DNA from: Cardinalis cardinalis
Lineage: Eukaryota; Chordata; Aves; Passeriformes; Cardinalidae
Direction: 5' to 3'
DNA length: 64,000 bases
NCBI GenBank assembly: GCA_014549065.1
Contig: JACDOX010000007.1
Span: forward strand, 1,671,621 to 1,735,620
Position numbers and translations under genes: made by a program. Position 1 is the stretch's first letter; each line of letters starts with the position of its first letter. Of the stretch, positions 60,601-64,000 are shown piece after piece. The notes beneath the pieces are model-generated. The model saw only the letters and a list, made by a program, of their open reading frames with translations, had not been told where the DNA came from and did no database searches.

Positions 60601-63600
60601 AAGATAAATTGCAGTTTCTCAAACGAATTATTTGAAGATCTTTGCTGAAAAGTCCTGATGAAGAAATATAACTTATTCATAATCTTATTGTTGTAAATAT
60701 TTAGTAGTCAAAATTTGAATTTCAAGATTTTTTTTTTGATATCCTGTTGCACTGCCTACTGAAATCAAGAGAAACCGTTTCAGTGTCTTTTGTGAGCATT
60801 GGAGAGTGGAGTGGTTTTGTGTTTTATCCCTTTTTAAAGATAAAGTGAGATTTCAGGGTCAACTTTCTGCTACATGTGCCTCATTTGTCAGCCTCTACAT
60901 ATATTTACACAAGTTTCTGGTATGGTTCCTTTACCAGGGGAAATATTGCTGTCAGTACTGTTAATTCCTCTTAATTTCATGCCCTAGGCTGCTACTGAAG
61001 TTTGAGGACATAATGAGGTATGTTCACTTTAAATTAACATTCATAAATATAAATTTTAGGTTTTATCTGTGTGGGGTTTTTTACTCACCCAGACATACTT
61101 GTAAAGATCAGCATTTCACTTCTGCTATGAAGAGACTACTGAGAAAATTATTGGAATCTGTTTACCATCATGGTGTGAAGCCTCTGCTGCTATTGCACTT
61201 CATTACCACCTAGGGATGTTCCTGTATTTAATGGGATAAATTGACAAAAATGTTAATAAACCTCTGCAGAGAAATTCATCCATCAGCTGAATTTGCCTTT
61301 CTAAAATGCCCTTTGTGAAATTACCTAGGGACATGCNACACAATTAATATAAAACAGAGACACCAATAAAATTTTAAAAGGTTTAATTCTACAGAAGATT
61401 TTTTTAAATGAAGTCTTAAACATCTTGTCTGATTCAAAGTTCGTAAAGAAATTGGGCCACAGTGCCAAAGTCTGAAAAGCACAGCCTTTTGCACATGTTT
61501 ATAAAAGTATTTATAAACTGCATTTTGGTGAATGAATGGAGCATGGAAAATTAAAATCCCTAAACTTTAAATTAAAATCCCTTTGATTTAAGTGGTCAAA
61601 AGCTGTAATTGGGAGAAATGTATCTTAGNTGCAATTTAAACAAAGTTGCAGAACTGTTTGAGGCACAATATGNGTCTTTCCAGTTGAATTGCTCACCAAC
61701 AAGAATTAGCTTGGAAACCAAGAACAGAAAATTGCAGCGTACCAGTTAAGGCAGGGAAAATAGACACCCCCTGAGCAGTATGAGCTAATATCTGTGTAGC
61801 TGCCCTCAGGAGCCCAGATCTCAAGTGCTCCATTTCAGAGGTGGTAACAAGGCACCTTGATTACATGACTGCTCTGAACTTCTAAATAAATCTCAGAACT
61901 GCTCCAGCTTCAAGGTTACAGANCTACCTGGAGGACAAAGAAAACTTCCACTGATATAAGAGGCGAAAATATCTGACCATCATTTCTTTGCTATGTCTTT
62001 AGTGAGCTTCCAGGGTAAAGGCCAGATCACTTAGCTGGAACATAAATTAAAAATTCTTCCTAATTTTGAGCCCAAAACACCTAAGAAGAAAGAAGTTTAT
62101 TCTCTAGCATCTTGTAGAAAAGGATTGTAAGGATGGTGCTATAAGTAAATTTTCAGTTTCACCACCAGTGCTGTGGAAAGCAGCATTTCTTTCTAAGGTC
62201 CCAGAGCAGTACCCAAAGAGAAGTGTTGAACCCAGCTCTTATATGAAGACAGACTGAGATTGCTTCCCCCAAGCTGCTGCAGTTTGGTTTCATCTGAAAA
62301 TACAATCTTACTGTATTGGAAAATTATTATATAATTATGGCATTTGATTATATAAAATAGCCCCAATGACGATTGAAATGAATGAAGGACTTTTACAAAG
62401 GGAAAAGTAGAGCTATTCTACATGACAGTAAAAGCAGAAAAATGGCTAAAGATAGAGTTATTTTCACATTTGTAAGCAAACAAGAAAATAAATATTTAAA
62501 AACACAGTGCTATGTTAGATCTGAAATATGCACGCAGAATTAGATCTAATAAGTGATGTAAATCCAAGGAGTGTAATATTCACAGTCACTGAACTGTCAG
62601 AGACTGATGTGATCCACCTGCTCCTCTGTAAATGTGTGTGAACACAAAAAGAAACACCTTGAATGTTCTGTAATTAAACATGAAAATGTTTCTTATTCAC
62701 CAGCCATTCTGCCAAAACGGTTCAAAAGACATAACTAGTGACAAGAAATGCTTTTACATTACCTGGGAAAGAGTGAGGAAGAAGCTCATGATGATTTTAT
62801 TTCACCGCATCGTTTTCTTTCTAAGCAAATGGCAAGGTTTTGAGGAATTATTTCAGTAGATGGCTTTAAACACAGAGGTTCNGCTTGTTAATTCCAGTCC
62901 TAACAACAGAAGCCCCCTCTTCTGAAAGGATTTCTGCCATGTTTCCGTGACAGGGAAATGAAGGCCAGGAGCTGATCTAAACTCTGCCAGCTGGCTAAAG
63001 GTACTGTTGTGGCATGGAGAAGATTTTTGGGCAGGCAGCTAGAGCCCACTTTGTGGCACAGTCACAGCCCAGTGTAATCCCCTCCTCATCTTCCAAGTGC
63101 AGTGAACAGTTAGCAGAAAAAGCATATTTTAAATTCTGTATTTTTAAATGGATTTTTAAAAGGGGTATCAACAAAGTTTATAAAAATATTTGGATAGGAG
63201 AAAACGGACAGAGCCCAACATATTTCTGTATTACTCATTTTCCCCCTTTGCTCTTAAATCTTACAGGAGTCAACTTTTAGACTGAAGTCTTATGTAAGTG
63301 TCCCCTAGGCTCAGANTAGTGAGTTATTTCTATTTCTAATCTGACAGAACAACAAATACCTCTGCAGCACTCTGTAATGCTCCTGTGCTTTTTGTAGCAT
63401 CTCTGTCATTGTCNGTCTCAAGGAAGAACATAAAGTCTTTTTCTCTTTCTCTGTTCCTTTCATTCTTTCTTGTCTGTTACNTCTCCCATACCTTACCCAT
63501 CTTTTGTTTCTGGTAGGGTTTTTTTCTCTCTTTTATAGGAACATCCGGAATGTGTTTGCTCTCTGCATTCCACCTTTCATTAGATGGGAGGAAAATATAA

Positions 63601-64000
63601 ATTCTGATGATCAAATTCAAGTTAGTGTAATTTCTGTCAGGCATTTTCCTAACAGTAAAGTTCATCTTTTTTTTTTCCCATACATATAAATATTTGACCT
63701 GATATTTGGAGTAGGAGGCTTCATGCTACCATAGGGCTGAGGCTTCCAGAGGCAGCCGTTCAGTCAGTTTTGCTGGGCTGTGAAGTCATTGTGGCCCTAC
63801 CAGCACATTGAGCCAATCTGGAGGGGAAAAAATCTGCCTCTGTGCTCTCTTTCTTGCCCAATCCCTGTTCAGTATATTCCCCTCTGTATCTGGATATCTG
63901 AAGATTTTTTTTATTTTAATTAATCCTATCTTCTTCAGAAATACTATACACATGCAGTTTATCATTGGTCTCTCTGTGGGTGGAAGCTTGTTCTTTTCTT
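57646..64000. other. Unique A+T-rich stretch to the window end, no gene seen
   Basis: No repeat family and no supported gene in about 6.3 kb. A 21-bp-period duplication of AAATTAAAATCCCT lies at 61548-61582, AAAC/AAGC units near 59886-59911, and pyrimidine-rich DNA around 63410-63540. An 88-codon plus-strand frame (63014-63280) is unrecognised. Confidence 0.5.

Noticed and set aside
1..64000. CRISPR array or bacterial operon
   Set aside because: No spaced direct repeats, no ribosome-binding sites with consecutive genes; repeats are typical of a bird genome.

Overview
The window looks like nuclear DNA of a bird, most likely a songbird (passerine), from a gene-poor, A+T-rich stretch of a large chromosome. 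The evidence is the repeats. There are at least seven fragments of the avian/reptilian LINE CR1. There are three copies of an avian retroviral LTR family whose consensus begins TGTGCTGGTTTTGGCTGG. A second, longer LTR family ends CCCACTACA. One SINE has a tRNA-Ile-like head joined to a CR1-type tail, the architecture of the zebra-finch element TguSINE1. Family assignments come from recalled consensus sequences, not from a search.

Layout. 0-8 kb: A+T-rich unique sequence with one minus-strand LTR (2786-3318) and a G+C-richer unexplained patch (about 5290-5690). 8-11.2 kb: the densest mobile-element cluster, three plus-strand CR1 copies, one of them interrupted by the SINE. 12-13.2 kb: a probable but unproven LTR-like repeat. 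13-25 kb: simple repeats, a G-quadruplex candidate, a short minus-strand CR1 tail (21694-21892) and a perfect 15-bp hairpin. 25.9-26.5 kb: a plus-strand CR1 3' end whose 5' junction is a perfect 20-bp fold-back. 26.5-45 kb: mostly unique sequence with a second 15-bp hairpin, a minus-strand CR1 (34920-35530) and an internally deleted plus-strand CR1 (41267-41969). 45.1-46.2 kb: a complete-looking solo LTR. 53.9-57.6 kb: two more copies of the first LTR family in opposite orientations. 57.6-64 kb: unique A+T-rich sequence.

No host protein-coding gene, exon chain, tRNA, rRNA or CRISPR array could be supported. The open frames are short (none above about 172 codons). The longest lies inside an LTR, several lie in CR1 remnants, and the rest have no recognisable family. 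The region could be intergenic or lie inside a very large intron; the sequence alone does not decide. Single unresolved bases (N) are scattered throughout and could break a real short exon.

No new biological system was found. The most informative observations are the SINE nested in CR1, the fold-back at a CR1 5' junction together with two similar perfect hairpins, and the mixed-orientation LTR copies.
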